Of a stretch of 64,000 bases of DNA, positions 8,080 through 16,844 are shown one piece after another (within the stretch, counting starts at the first letter, position 1; every line of letters begins with the position of its first letter). This DNA is from Pseudomonas helvetica (GTDB lineage: Bacteria > Pseudomonadota > Gammaproteobacteria > Pseudomonadales > Pseudomonadaceae): positions 1,026,501 to 1,090,500 of the forward strand of contig NZ_CP150917.1 in the NCBI RefSeq assembly GCF_039908645.1. The letters are read 5' to 3'. Position numbers and translations under genes: made by a program. A model generated the notes under the pieces. That model did not search any database and had not been told where the DNA came from. It saw only the letters and a list, made by a program, of their open reading frames with translations.

Positions 8080-8460
8080 TCTGCAGCATTTCCCTCTGAC
8101 GGATCGGTCGAACGCGGAAAAATTGCGGTTGCAACTCTTTAGCTCTCTGAGCCTGCGGTAATGCTGCTCAAGGTTATTTGGTCGTTTGTAATCGTACTTT
8201 TTGTCGAGGCCAATTGCCATCGCTCAAAGCTATTGGGAGCAGAACTATTTTCTGCTGTTCCCCAATACACCCGATTCAGTCCTAGGAGGCGGCTACAAAA
8301 ATTCTACTTTGGGAGAATCTTCCGACAGTTTTTCAAGGTTGCCAGGTGGGAAGGCATGTGGATAACCTCCAGGTGTCGCTGCCAATTCAGCGGCCGGGTT
8401 TAGCGACCTGAACAGGTATAGGTGATACAGCCCCCAAAAACTTTGTTTAGGAGCTTCACC

Positions 8461-8832
8461 ATGCACAAGGTCACTCCCGATTCCGTAGAAACCCCAGGCA
8501 CTTCCCCTTACGCCTCCACCGATTCCAAAAAACTCCACGCCGCCGCCGCGCGGGCGCTGGATCATTACCTCAAGCCGCCGTTTGTTGAGGCGCCGCTGTC
8601 CGATAAGCGTCCTTCCAATATTTTTACGGTGATTCCTGATCTGGATAACGAGACGCTGTTGGCGCATGCCTCGGAAACGTTGGCGTCGCTGAATGTGATG
8701 GCCAGTGATTTGGCGTTTGAGCTGGAGGGCACACGTCGGCATGTGGCGTTGGCGATTCAGCAGATGATTTCGTTGGGGGAGTTGTTGGTGAATCGGGCGT
8801 TGGATAATTTTGATCAGCCGGAGGCGCCGTAG
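8461..8832 (+). CDS. DUF6124 family protein
   Basis: 123-residue protein of a small family that I associate with Pseudomonas (DUF6124). It begins with a variable polar tail, then a conserved region with A-A-A-R-A-L-D-H-Y, a central F-T-V-I-P-D-L-D-N-E-T-L-L-A-H-A-S-E-T-L segment and a helical C-terminal half. No enzymatic motif is visible. AGGAG precedes the ATG by eight bases. Codon use drifts along the gene toward less optimised codons. The function is unknown. It is a lone transcript followed by a REPIN-like palindrome. Confidence 0.8.
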   Translation: MHKVTPDSVETPGTSPYASTDSKKLHAAAARALDHYLKPPFVEAPLSDKRPSNIFTVIPDLDNETLLAHASETLASLNVMASDLAFELEGTRRHVALAIQQMISLGELLVNRALDNFDQPEAP

Positions 8833-9149
8833 CAGCGCGTTGTCCGGATACCGGTTAGTTAAGCCGTTACACGATTTGTAGCAGCTGGCGAAGCCTGCGT
8901 TCGGCTGCGAAGCGGTCGTGAGTTCTGCCTCCACGGTTGACCTGAAAAAACGGGTGTTTGATTTTACGACCGCTGCGCGGCCGAACGCAGCCTCGCAGGC
9001 TCGGCAGCTGCGGGGGAGTGTGCCGAGCCTGAAATCGCTTTTATGGAAAAAGGTGGAAAAAGGGGACGATTTATTGGCCATTGGTGGGGAGAGTGTCAGA
9101 TTTTTTGTGTGCGGGCTGGTAGCGGCCTGCCGTCAGGCAGGCCTTAGTT
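8833..9149. repeat. Gene-free stretch with a REPIN-like palindrome and dispersed repeat
   Basis: The arms at about 8881-8922 and 8966-9011 form a long imperfect palindrome. The right arm contains ACGACCGCTGCGCGGCCGAA and the left arm a near reverse complement of it, separated by about 43 bp. This is a second REP class, different from the one at the left end of the window. Following it, at 9053-9083, is one arm of the GGGGAC(G)GATTTATT repeat. Nothing else is seen before the IS256 fragment. Confidence 0.7.
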
Positions 9150-9395
9150 TTACCAGGTCGGCCTGATAAATCGATCTCCGTACAGGATCGCAAATTGATT
9201 CATCGCACTCTTCCAGTCATGGGCCGGCTTGCCCCAGTTCGCGGTGATGTTGCGTAAGCCCAGCCAGATCAACTTCGTCGCAGCATCGTCAGTTGGGAAG
9301 TGACCTCGGGTCTTGATGATCTTGCGCAACTGAGCGTTGATACTCTCGATGGCGTTCGTTGTGTAGATCACTTTTCTTATGGCCGGGGGAAACAC
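9150..9395 (-). pseudogene. IS256-family transposase, C-terminal fragment
   Basis: Minus-strand fragment of about 80 codons matching the C-terminus of IS256-type (mutator-like) transposases: [16 protein letters not shown], then H-F-P-T-D-D-A-A-T-K-L-I-W-L, ending near W-K-S-A-M-N-Q-F-A. It keeps the last catalytic glutamate region (the E of A-I-E-S-I-N) but has lost the N-terminal 300 or so codons. The loss coincides with the junction to the ogt fragment at about 9396-9399. Confidence 0.85.
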
Positions 9396-9398
9396 AAA

Positions 9399-9546
9399 GA
9401 ATGGGAAAAATCCGATTTCGATTGTTGCGCCGTGCCATCGGGTGATTGGGGCTTCAGGGAGTTTGACCGGGTTTGCGGGTGGGTTGGGGGCGAAGCAGTT
9501 TTTGTTGAGTCTGGAGGGGAAGGAGACCTTGCAGTTGGCATTTTGA
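9399..9546 (+). pseudogene. Truncated second copy of the ogt 3' end
   Basis: From 9399 to the stop at 9546 the sequence follows 3686-3833 of ogt codon for codon with scattered substitutions. It encodes the active-site P-C-H-R-V-I-G and the C-terminal helix, and similarity continues a few bases past the stop (GAGATGTTGT). The upstream 118 codons are missing and replaced by the IS256 fragment. It cannot make a functional methyltransferase. It reads as a direct repeat of the ogt end and marks the right boundary of the accessory block. Confidence 0.85.
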
Positions 9547-9607
9547 TGGGCGAGATGTTGTTGTGGGGGCCGCAGTCGGTGGTCAGAACATATCGCTGAA
9601 CTGCGCC

Positions 9608-10966
9608 TCAGAATAGGTTGATCGGCACGTTGGCGACGATGCGGAACTCGTCGTAACTGCCGTCAATCTGCCCGCCGCTGGCGAGGTGGTTGTAGACGAT
9701 GGTGCGCAGCACCGAGTTTTTGAGTTTTCCGGACTGGATGATATAGCCCAGCATCAAACCGTTTTCGCTGTGTTTGGCGTCGTCCAGGCCGCGTACGTTG
9801 TAGCCGGTATTGCGGCCGTAGCGGTCGCCGTCGTAGTGGGTGCCGTCGATGTCCCAGCCTTTGGCGTGCCACAGGCTGGCGGTGAGACCAGGGACTCCGT
9901 AGGTCGTGAAGTCCAGGTCGTAGCGCAGTTGCCAGGACTTTTCGTTGGGGCCGTTGTAGTCCGCGTATAACGAGTTGGCCATGTAGTTGCCAGTGGATTC
10001 CCACACATAGTCAAAGTACTCGTTGCCGAATATTTGCTGCCAGGCAAGCGTCAGGCTATGGGCCTGGTGAGTGGTGGTGAAGGCCAGGCTGGCGGCGTTG
10101 TTGTCGATGTAGCCGAGGTTCTTCTTGCCTGAATCACTGGTGTGGTAGTAGTTGAAGGCAGTCTTGAGGGCCAGATTATCCTGGTCGCCCATGCGGTGCG
10201 TAACGCCGACGTAGGTCTGGTCCCACATGTCTTCGAAACGCGAGGCGTAGACGCTGGCTTCCAGCCCATAACCCGGTTTGACCGTGGCCCCCAGGTAGCT
10301 GATGCGCGCGCCACTGTAGGCGCGGTTGCCGAAGGTGGTGGTCAGCTTTTCGGCGCCGGTGCCGGTGCGCGGAATCGCCCGTTCGAAGCTGCCGCCCTGT
10401 ATCGACAGCCAGTCGAGTTCGTTGCTGAGCAGGCCCACGCCCTGGAAGCTGGAGGGCAGGGCGCGGTTGTCCTTGTAGCGCAGGATCGGATTGTCGGTCA
10501 TTAGCCGGCCGGCCTTGAGCTCGGTGTTGGACAGGCGAACACGCACATCACCTATACCTAGGCGACTCCAGGTGGGAATCGCATCGCCATCGCCGTCTAC
10601 CAGCACCCGGTCGCCGCCGTTGGCCACCTTTCCGTGGCCGCGCTCCAGGTTTACGGCACTGAAGATCCCTGCATCCATGCCGACGCCGATCAGGCCCTGG
10701 GTATAGCCGGAGCTGTACTTGAGCATGCTCGCCTGCACCCAGGTTTCGCGAATACGGGTGGGCTCGATGCCGCCGGGTTTCTTGATGCTCAGGTGAGTGG
10801 TGCGTTTGGTGTGCTGGTTGGAATAGTAGTGACGCAGGTTCAGGTCCAGGGTACTGCCTTCCAGAAAGCCTGGCGCGTTAACCTGGGCCTGCTCTTGGGG
10901 GAATGGCTGAGCGAAAGCCTGGGTGCCGGATGCCAAAGTGACGGCCAGCAAAAGACGTGGATACAT
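9608..10966 (-). CDS. OprD-family outer-membrane porin
   Basis: 452-residue porin of the OprD/OccD-OccK type, which admit amino acids, small carboxylates and related molecules across the outer membrane. A signal peptide (about 1-19, ending A-F-A) is followed by F-L-E-G-S-T-L-D-L-N-L-R-H-Y-Y, the usual first strand of this family, and many alternating beta strands. The last residues N-V-P-I-N-L-F end in the terminal phenylalanine needed for outer-membrane assembly. GGGA precedes the ATG at 10966. It is the last of three same-strand genes (amidase, transporter, porin), so its substrate is probably that of the amidase and transporter. Confidence 0.9.
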   Translation of the reverse strand: MYPRLLLAVTLASGTQAFAQPFPQEQAQVNAPGFLEGSTLDLNLRHYYSNQHTKRTTHLSIKKPGGIEPTRIRETWVQASMLKYSSGYTQGLIGVGMDAGIFSAVNLERGHGKVANGGDRVLVDGDGDAIPTWSRLGIGDVRVRLSNTELKAGRLMTDNPILRYKDNRALPSSFQGVGLLSNELDWLSIQGGSFERAIPRTGTGAEKLTTTFGNRAYSGARISYLGATVKPGYGLEASVYASRFEDMWDQTYVGVTHRMGDQDNLALKTAFNYYHTSDSGKKNLGYIDNNAASLAFTTTHQAHSLTLAWQQIFGNEYFDYVWESTGNYMANSLYADYNGPNEKSWQLRYDLDFTTYGVPGLTASLWHAKGWDIDGTHYDGDRYGRNTGYNVRGLDDAKHSENGLMLGYIIQSGKLKNSVLRTIVYNHLASGGQIDGSYDEFRIVANVPINLF

Positions 10967-11028
10967 GGTAAATCCCATACAAATCAGATGTAAGGCAACC
11001 GTCCCGGGAAGGCCCCGGGGCGCATTTA

Positions 11029-12375
11029 TCAGCGGACCTGGGCTTCTGCAAGCAGGGTTTCGCGGGCGGGGCGTTCGGGCAGCGACGGACGCGTTTCCTT
11101 GGCGAACCAGGCGGCGGTCAGGCACACAAGGTTAGCGATCAGCAGGTACCAGACTGGCGACATCGGGTCACCGGTGGTGCCGATCAGCCAGGTAATGATG
11201 ATCTGCGCCGTACCGCCAAACGCTGCGACACCGAAGGCGTAGACGATGGAGAAACCGGTGGCGCGCACCGATTTCGGGAAGCTCTCCACCAGCAGCACGA
11301 TCAACGCTGCGCCGCTCATGCCATGCAGGCCCGAGAGTACCGCCAGGGTCAGCAGGAAGGTCGCCGAGCTGGGGTGCTCGGTCATCAGTTGCAGGGCCGG
11401 GAACAGGATCAACAGCAACACCACTCGGGGCGTCATCAGGATCACCCGACGCCCAAAGCGGTCGCAGAGCATGCCCCCGGCCACCGCGCACACAGCCATG
11501 GCGGCGCCGGCCACCAGGGTCGAGAGCATGGCAATGCTGGTGGGCAGCTTCAATTCGGTGAGGGCGAAGGTGGTCATGTAGTTCAGGAAATACTGGGTGA
11601 TGGTGCTGCCGGAAAGAATCAGCAGCCCCAACACCAGAGCGCGCCGGTGTTTGCCGACTATTTCCCGTACCAGATCGCCGGTGCGGGTTTGTTCGGTGTG
11701 GCCGTGGAAGGTTTCAGCAAGATTGCGACGGATGTAGATACCGATCGGCAACACCAGCAGACCGAACACGAACGGTACACGCCAGCCCCAACTATTGAGG
11801 TCTTCCGGGGACAGGACTTTTGTCAGGGTGAACCCCACCAGCCCGGCTACCATCGCGGCGACGCCTTGGGCAACCACTTGCCAGCAGGCGTAGGTGCCGC
11901 GTTTGTGGGGGGGCGCCGCTTCAAGGATGTAGGTAGTGGCGGGGCCGGCTTCACCGCCCCAGGCCAGGCCCTGGATCATGCGGGTGACCACCAGCAGGAT
12001 CGGCGCGGCGATGCCGATGGTCTCGTAGCCGGGCAATATCGCGATGCTGCCGGTGCCCACAGCCATCATCACCAGGGTCAAAAGCATCGCCGGTTTGCGC
12101 CCGACGCGGTCGGCGTAGGCGCCGATCAGCACCGCACCCAGGGGCCGGACGATAAAGCCGGTGCCGAACGCGATGACCGATAGCATCAGGCTGACGAAGG
12201 CACTGTCGGACGGGAAAAACGTGTGGCCGATCATCACCGCAAACGTTGCGTATACACCGAAGTCGAAAAACTCCACGGCGTTACCCAGGACGACAGCGAA
12301 GATGCTTTTTTTGCCGGCGCCCGGCGTGGGTGTATCGCGTGCAGGATCGGGGCGAGTCAATGGTTGTACGGGCAT
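11029..12375 (-). CDS. MFS transporter, metabolite:H+ symporter (MHS) type
   Basis: 448-residue inner-membrane transporter with twelve predicted helices. The start region V-V-L-G-N-A-V-E-F-F-D-F-G-V-Y and the G-A-Y-A-D-R-V-G-R-K-P loop between helices 2 and 3 are characteristic of the MHS branch (ProP, KgtP, ShiA relatives), which import organic acids, betaines or similar solutes with protons. A second D-R-F-G-R-R loop marks the second half. The start at 12375 (MPVQPL) is preceded by AAAGG; the frame extends upstream without transporter content. It lies about 60 bp upstream of the porin gene and about 80 bp downstream of the amidase gene, forming one likely operon. Confidence 0.88.
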   Translation of the reverse strand: MPVQPLTRPDPARDTPTPGAGKKSIFAVVLGNAVEFFDFGVYATFAVMIGHTFFPSDSAFVSLMLSVIAFGTGFIVRPLGAVLIGAYADRVGRKPAMLLTLVMMAVGTGSIAILPGYETIGIAAPILLVVTRMIQGLAWGGEAGPATTYILEAAPPHKRGTYACWQVVAQGVAAMVAGLVGFTLTKVLSPEDLNSWGWRVPFVFGLLVLPIGIYIRRNLAETFHGHTEQTRTGDLVREIVGKHRRALVLGLLILSGSTITQYFLNYMTTFALTELKLPTSIAMLSTLVAGAAMAVCAVAGGMLCDRFGRRVILMTPRVVLLLILFPALQLMTEHPSSATFLLTLAVLSGLHGMSGAALIVLLVESFPKSVRATGFSIVYAFGVAAFGGTAQIIITWLIGTTGDPMSPVWYLLIANLVCLTAAWFAKETRPSLPERPARETLLAEAQVR

Positions 12376-12458
12376 TCCGTTGCCTTTCAGGTCGATAGCG
12401 CTCCGGCCGGGAAGGCCTGGAACAACAAGGTGGGAGGGGCGTTCTTGAGGGGCCGAAG

Positions 12459-13847
12459 TCAGGCAGGACTCGGCCAGCAGTGGATTGCGCCACGCCAGTT
12501 TTCGTAGGTTTTGGCGATTTGCAGCAGCCACTGATCGGCAAAGCGCGGGGCGATCATCTGCAGCCCAATGGGCATGCCGTCGTCGGCGAAACCGCAATTG
12601 ATCGACAGCGCCGGTTGTTCGCCCATGTTCCAGGGCACCGTGAACACGATGTGTTCGAACGGTTGCTGCGGGTCATTGCTCGGTGACGGCCAGTCGGCCG
12701 CAAAGGCGTTGATCTGGTTGGTGGGAGAGAGCACCAGGTCGAATGTGTCGAACAACTGCGCGGCGCGGCGGCGCATTTCGAAGGTCTGGTTGAAGCCCCG
12801 TACGGCTTCCACGCCGGTGATATCGGCGCCTGGGGCGGCCCAGTCGCGGATATACGGCAAGACTCTGTCGAATTGCTCGCTGCTCAAGGCCGACAGCTCA
12901 GCCCATTGGCGAGCGCGCCAGAACTGGTCGAGGCCGTCGAGCTGGGCGCGGTCCATGATCGGCGCAATCACTGTGACCTTGGCACCGTGGGCTTCGAACA
13001 GCCGCGCTGCTTGCTCCACGGCGTTACAGACGAAATCTTCAGGTGCGAGGCCGGTGCCGGGTTCGAGCATCAGGCCGACACGCAGGCCCTTTACCGACAG
13101 CGGCTGATTGCTCCACTCAGTGGTGAGCGGTGGCAGGCTGGTAGCGTCGCGCGAATCGGGGCGGGCCAGGTGTTGCATCAACAACACGCAATCATCGACC
13201 GTGCGGGTCATGGGGCCGGCCGTGCGGCCGGTGTAATACGGGTCGATGGGGATGCGCCCCAGCGTCGGCTTGAAACCGACCAGTCCGCACCAGCCCGCGG
13301 GCAGCCGCACCGATCCGCCGATGTCAGTGCCAACGTGCAGAGGCCCGTAACCGGCAGCTGCAGCAGCGGCGGCCCCGGCACTCGATCCACCCGGGTTGTT
13401 GGCTGTGTTCCAGGGGTTGCGGGTGATGCCGTGGAAGCTGGAAAGGCCCGAAGAGAGCATGCCGAAATCCGGAACGGTGGTCTTGGCCAGGATGATTGCC
13501 CCGGCTTCACGCAAGCGCGCGGCGGGCGGTGCATTCTTCAGCGCAGGCGTCAGGCGGGTGGCGGCGCTACCCAGCGGGATGGGCTGGCCCTCGGTGGCGA
13601 TCAGTTCCTTGAGGGTCACCGGCACACCGTCGAGGGCGCCGTTGGGTTGGCCTTTGTTCCAGCGTTCGGTGGAGGCCTGGGCCTGCTGACGCACTTGTTG
13701 CGGGTCGAAGGCGTAGAGCGCATTGATCTGCGGCTCCCAGCGGTCGATGTGGGTCAGGAGCTGGTCGTAATAGTCGATGGGAGTGAGTTGCCGGCTGGCG
13801 AATCGGGCCAGCAGTTCGGCGGCCGTAAGGGTGTGCAGGTCACTCAT
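12459..13847 (-). CDS. Amidase-signature-family amidase
   Basis: 462-residue hydrolase of the amidase signature family (GatA, fatty-acid amide hydrolase and IaaH relatives), cleaving a C-N amide bond. The Ser-cisSer-Lys triad is present: Lys80 in V-T-L-K-E-L, Ser155 in P-G-G-S-S-A-G, and nucleophile Ser179 in D-I-G-G-S-V-R. AAGGAAG lies six bases before the ATG at 13847. It is the first gene of the amidase-transporter-porin run, so the substrate is probably imported by the neighbours; it cannot be named from sequence. It is not GatA of the amidotransferase, since no gatB or gatC is nearby. Confidence 0.88.
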   Translation of the reverse strand: MSDLHTLTAAELLARFASRQLTPIDYYDQLLTHIDRWEPQINALYAFDPQQVRQQAQASTERWNKGQPNGALDGVPVTLKELIATEGQPIPLGSAATRLTPALKNAPPAARLREAGAIILAKTTVPDFGMLSSGLSSFHGITRNPWNTANNPGGSSAGAAAAAAAGYGPLHVGTDIGGSVRLPAGWCGLVGFKPTLGRIPIDPYYTGRTAGPMTRTVDDCVLLMQHLARPDSRDATSLPPLTTEWSNQPLSVKGLRVGLMLEPGTGLAPEDFVCNAVEQAARLFEAHGAKVTVIAPIMDRAQLDGLDQFWRARQWAELSALSSEQFDRVLPYIRDWAAPGADITGVEAVRGFNQTFEMRRRAAQLFDTFDLVLSPTNQINAFAADWPSPSNDPQQPFEHIVFTVPWNMGEQPALSINCGFADDGMPIGLQMIAPRFADQWLLQIAKTYENWRGAIHCWPSPA

Positions 13848-14003
13848 CATTCTCTTCCTTGGAATGGGCCGGCGGGTTGCAATGGGGGCGACTATATACA
13901 CCCCGCCGTGCATCGGCCAACACCTGTTCAGCAAAAGCGGTGGGGCATTTCTGTTCAGACCTTTGTTTTTTGGCGCCGGGAGCGACGTCGAGGATTTGCC
14001 AGG

Positions 14004-14891
14004 TTATTGGCCAGCGTCGGTTGCCAACAGTTCAAGCCATTGCTGTGCCGCTACCGACAGCTGTGCGTTTTTGCGCCAGATTACGACGAGTTGCCACTGC
14101 AGTTCGGCGCATTCGAGCGGGACGATTTCCACACCGGGTGGGATATGGTGTTGAGCCAATAGCCTGGGTAATACCATCAGGCCTGCATTCGCGGCCACTA
14201 ATGACAGGCAAAAGGCCAGGTTGTCGCTCTTGGCTGCCTGTAGGCGACTGACGTCCAGAGCAGGGCAACAGAGCTTGATACGGTGATTGAGGATAGAGGC
14301 GCCCTGCAGCTGTACCCATGGGTGATGCGCCAAATCTGGCAGAGTCAGTCGATGGCGGCTGGCGAGTGGGTGGCGAGGCGGCAGGACGACAACGAGTGGC
14401 TCCTCACAAATCGGCAGCCAAGCCAGGTCGTCGCCCTCTGGTCGCAGACTGATAGCCAGCTCTATCTCGCCCTTGCGAACGGCCTCTTCCAGGGCTTGGC
14501 CTCCTTGTTCACACAATTGGAGTTCCACTTGGGGAAAGCGTCGCCGAAACTCGGTCAACACGACCGCTATATGATCGGTACTGCCTAAAGGGGGTAACCC
14601 CAGCCGAAGGACGCCGGTGACGAGGCTATTGAGCAGGTTTACGTCGGTCAGCATTTGCTTGCTGCGGTTCAGTAATCCTTTGGCATGGCGGAATACCACT
14701 TCACCCGACGGGGTCAAGCGTGACGGCACGCCTGGACGGCTGCGAACCAATAGCGTCGTACCCAGTTCTTCTTCGAGTAATTGAACGGCTTTGCTAAGTG
14801 CCGATTGGGTGACGTGAATAGTGTGGGATGCCCTCGAGAAGCTTCCATGCTCAGTCACTTCCACGAAATAGCGCAAGTTCTTCAGGTCCAT
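14004..14891 (-). CDS. LysR-family transcriptional regulator
   Basis: 295-residue regulator. An N-terminal winged helix-turn-helix (1-60, with S-F-S-R-A-S-H...T-Q-S-A-L-S-K-A-V-Q-L-L-E) precedes a periplasmic-binding-like effector domain (about 90-290). The start at 14891 (MDLKNL) gives the standard LysR N-terminus; ATGs at 14903 and 14933 would add residues not usual in the family. It is divergent from the adenylation-enzyme operon across 135 bp, the classic arrangement for a LysR regulator and its target. It could alternatively act on the amidase operon, which lies downstream on the same strand. The effector is unknown. Confidence 0.88.
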   Translation of the reverse strand: MDLKNLRYFVEVTEHGSFSRASHTIHVTQSALSKAVQLLEEELGTTLLVRSRPGVPSRLTPSGEVVFRHAKGLLNRSKQMLTDVNLLNSLVTGVLRLGLPPLGSTDHIAVVLTEFRRRFPQVELQLCEQGGQALEEAVRKGEIELAISLRPEGDDLAWLPICEEPLVVVLPPRHPLASRHRLTLPDLAHHPWVQLQGASILNHRIKLCCPALDVSRLQAAKSDNLAFCLSLVAANAGLMVLPRLLAQHHIPPGVEIVPLECAELQWQLVVIWRKNAQLSVAAQQWLELLATDAGQ

Positions 14892-15026
14892 CTTGTATTC
14901 CATTTCCGCATAGAGTTTATAAAAATTGTTCACTCACTCCGGTTGGAGAAATGCTTCTACTATCGCCCCGCCAAAAACGTCCGGATGCCAAGACGGGGAA
15001 CATCAAATCAGTAGTAGAGGCCAACC
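14892..15026. promoter_or_regulatory. Divergent regulatory region, LysR / biosynthetic operon
   Basis: The 135-bp gap between the divergent LysR gene and the adenylation gene must hold both promoters. Two dyads stand out: CTCC-GGTT-GGAG at 14937-14948, and a split inverted repeat CTTCTACTATC (14954-14964) facing CAGTAGTAGAGG (15009-15020). Either could be a LysR-type operator. No strong sigma-70 promoter is evident, consistent with activator-dependent transcription, but this is inference. Confidence 0.4.
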
Positions 15027-16568
15027 TTGTTCAGTGATTGTATTCGGCTTGATCAGACGCTGGTTGAATCTGCACAGCGCTATCCACAGAGGCCCGCGCT
15101 ACAAGCGGAAGATGCGTCATTCAGCTATCAACAACTGAACGAAACGGTTAATAAGTTATACGAGTTGATGCGTGCGGAAGGCGTGCAGGCCGGTGATCGA
15201 GTAGGCATCTATATTGCGAAGAGCGCAGCCGCTGTTGTGGCTATTTATGCCGCATTAAGGCTGGGGGCATTAGTCGCTCCGATGGATGTCAAGGACCCCG
15301 CGGAACGGGGTGCACGGATGTTGGCCAACGCCGACCTGGATTTTTTATTGGCTACCCCTGCAAGCCAGGCAGCAGCCTCCAGGGTGGTTTCCATTCATGG
15401 TCAGTCTGGCGACGCTCGCGCAGTGGGCGATCTATGGCTGTTCCCCTTGCGAGGACAACCACGTCGACATGCCGGGTGCGAGGGTGGCTATGTTTTGTTT
15501 ACATCAGGCAGTACCGGCGCGCCCAAGGGTGTATACCTATCGCATGCCAACGTCCTGCATTTTGCTGCCTGGGCGGCACGCGCAATTGCTCTGGACTGTG
15601 AAGACCGTGTTGGATCACAAGCGGCACTCACCTTCGATCTGACGACCTTCGATCTGTTCTCGACCGCACTGGCCGGCGCCTGTCTTTGCCTGTTGCCAGA
15701 CTACCTCAAGACTTTTCCTCGCGATGTGACGCGCTGGCTGGGTGAGCAGTGTATCTCAGTGTTCTACGCAGTACCCACCTTGTACCAGATGCTGCTACAG
15801 CAGGGCGGGATTGAGCAAGCGAGGCCGTCTGCACTACGCGCCGCGTTGTACGCGGGTGAACCGTTCCCGCCACAACTGCTTAAGCGCTATCTGACTGCAT
15901 TCCCCGACTTGCCGTTCTACAACCTGTATGGGCCTACGGAAACCAATGTGTGCACCGCAGAACAGGTGAGCCTGCCGAGTATCGAGACGGTTTTGCCGTC
16001 GATCGGTTGGGCGATTGATGGAGTGGAAGTCGACATCATCGGTGACGACGGTCGCGCAGCGTCGGAGGGTGAGATTTTCGTTGCAGGGCCGACGGTATTC
16101 GCTGGTTATCTGGTTGATGGCATCTGTCGCGATGCCCGCCGTGCAGTGTACTTCCGCGATGGAGTGGAAAGGTTGGCCTATGGCACGGGGGATATCGGGT
16201 ATCAGGCGGCGGATGGTCGCTTTCATCTGCAAGGTCGACGAGACCATCAGGTGAAGCGTCGCGGCCACCGCATTGATCTTCTGGACATAGAAAGTGCGGT
16301 ATTGGCCTTGCCAGGTGTTGAAACTGCCGCCGTTGTAGTTCGCCATGGCACAGCGCCGGACTGTGAGATCTGGGTACACGTGGTGAGTGCAAGTACAGGT
16401 CGTGATGAGATTGTTCGCGGCTTGAGCGGAGCATTGCCGAAGAGGATGCAACCGGATGGAGTTCATATGGCGCGAAAGTTGCCGGCGACTGCCAACGGCA
16501 AAATAGATCGACGTGCTTTAAGCATGTTGAGTGTAAACATGGAAGAGACAAGTAATGAAGAACATTGA
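15027..16568 (+). CDS. Stand-alone adenylation enzyme, probable prolyl-AMP ligase
   Basis: 513-residue adenylate-forming enzyme of the NRPS A-domain type, predicted to activate an amino acid as AMP ester and load it on the carrier protein encoded next. Core motifs: F-T-S-G-S-T-G-A-P-K-G (158-168), Y-G-P-T-E-T (301-306), Y-G-T-G-D and the C-terminal N-G-K-I-D with the catalytic lysine. Aligning by eye to the GrsA pocket gives D204, L205, F208, Y247, L274, A276, L300, V308, C309. The prolyl adenylases of pyrrole pathways (PltF type), as I recall them, read D-L-L-Y-L-A-L-V-C. The start is TTG at 15027 with GAGG about six bases upstream. It overlaps the carrier gene by 14 bp. Proline is inferred, not shown. 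Confidence 0.85.
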   Translation: MFSDCIRLDQTLVESAQRYPQRPALQAEDASFSYQQLNETVNKLYELMRAEGVQAGDRVGIYIAKSAAAVVAIYAALRLGALVAPMDVKDPAERGARMLANADLDFLLATPASQAAASRVVSIHGQSGDARAVGDLWLFPLRGQPRRHAGCEGGYVLFTSGSTGAPKGVYLSHANVLHFAAWAARAIALDCEDRVGSQAALTFDLTTFDLFSTALAGACLCLLPDYLKTFPRDVTRWLGEQCISVFYAVPTLYQMLLQQGGIEQARPSALRAALYAGEPFPPQLLKRYLTAFPDLPFYNLYGPTETNVCTAEQVSLPSIETVLPSIGWAIDGVEVDIIGDDGRAASEGEIFVAGPTVFAGYLVDGICRDARRAVYFRDGVERLAYGTGDIGYQAADGRFHLQGRRDHQVKRRGHRIDLLDIESAVLALPGVETAAVVVRHGTAPDCEIWVHVVSASTGRDEIVRGLSGALPKRMQPDGVHMARKLPATANGKIDRRALSMLSVNMEETSNEEH

Positions 16569-16815
16569 AACGCTGTGCGCGCTGATTCATTCGAATCTGC
16601 TGACTCAATATCAAGGTGCAGACCTTAATGTGGTACCGGATACGGCGCTATTGGAGGAAGGCTGGCTGGACTCTCTCACGATCATATCCATTGTCGCCGA
16701 CGTTGAGAAAAAGTTCGAAATAGCGTTCCCCGAAAACAAAGTTGTCGCGGCTTCATTTCGCACGCCGGCCGCACTATGGGCCGTCATTGAGGCCGCCCTG
16801 GTCGAGCTCGCTTGA
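16555..16815 (+). CDS. Acyl/peptidyl carrier protein
   Basis: 86-residue discrete carrier protein. The phosphopantetheine attachment serine is Ser40 in E-G-W-L-D-S-L-T, at the start of helix II, with the usual four-helix pattern and acidic surface. It overlaps the 3' end of the adenylation gene by 14 bp, which argues for translational coupling and for it being the partner loaded by that enzyme. The intermediate (probably prolyl-thioester) would then be the substrate for one or both flavoproteins that follow. A phosphopantetheinyl transferase is not in the window and must act from elsewhere. Confidence 0.9.
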   Translation: MKNIETLCALIHSNLLTQYQGADLNVVPDTALLEEGWLDSLTIISIVADVEKKFEIAFPENKVVAASFRTPAALWAVIEAALVELA

Positions 16816-16844
16816 GTCTGTGCCGATAACAGAGAGGGCGAGTG

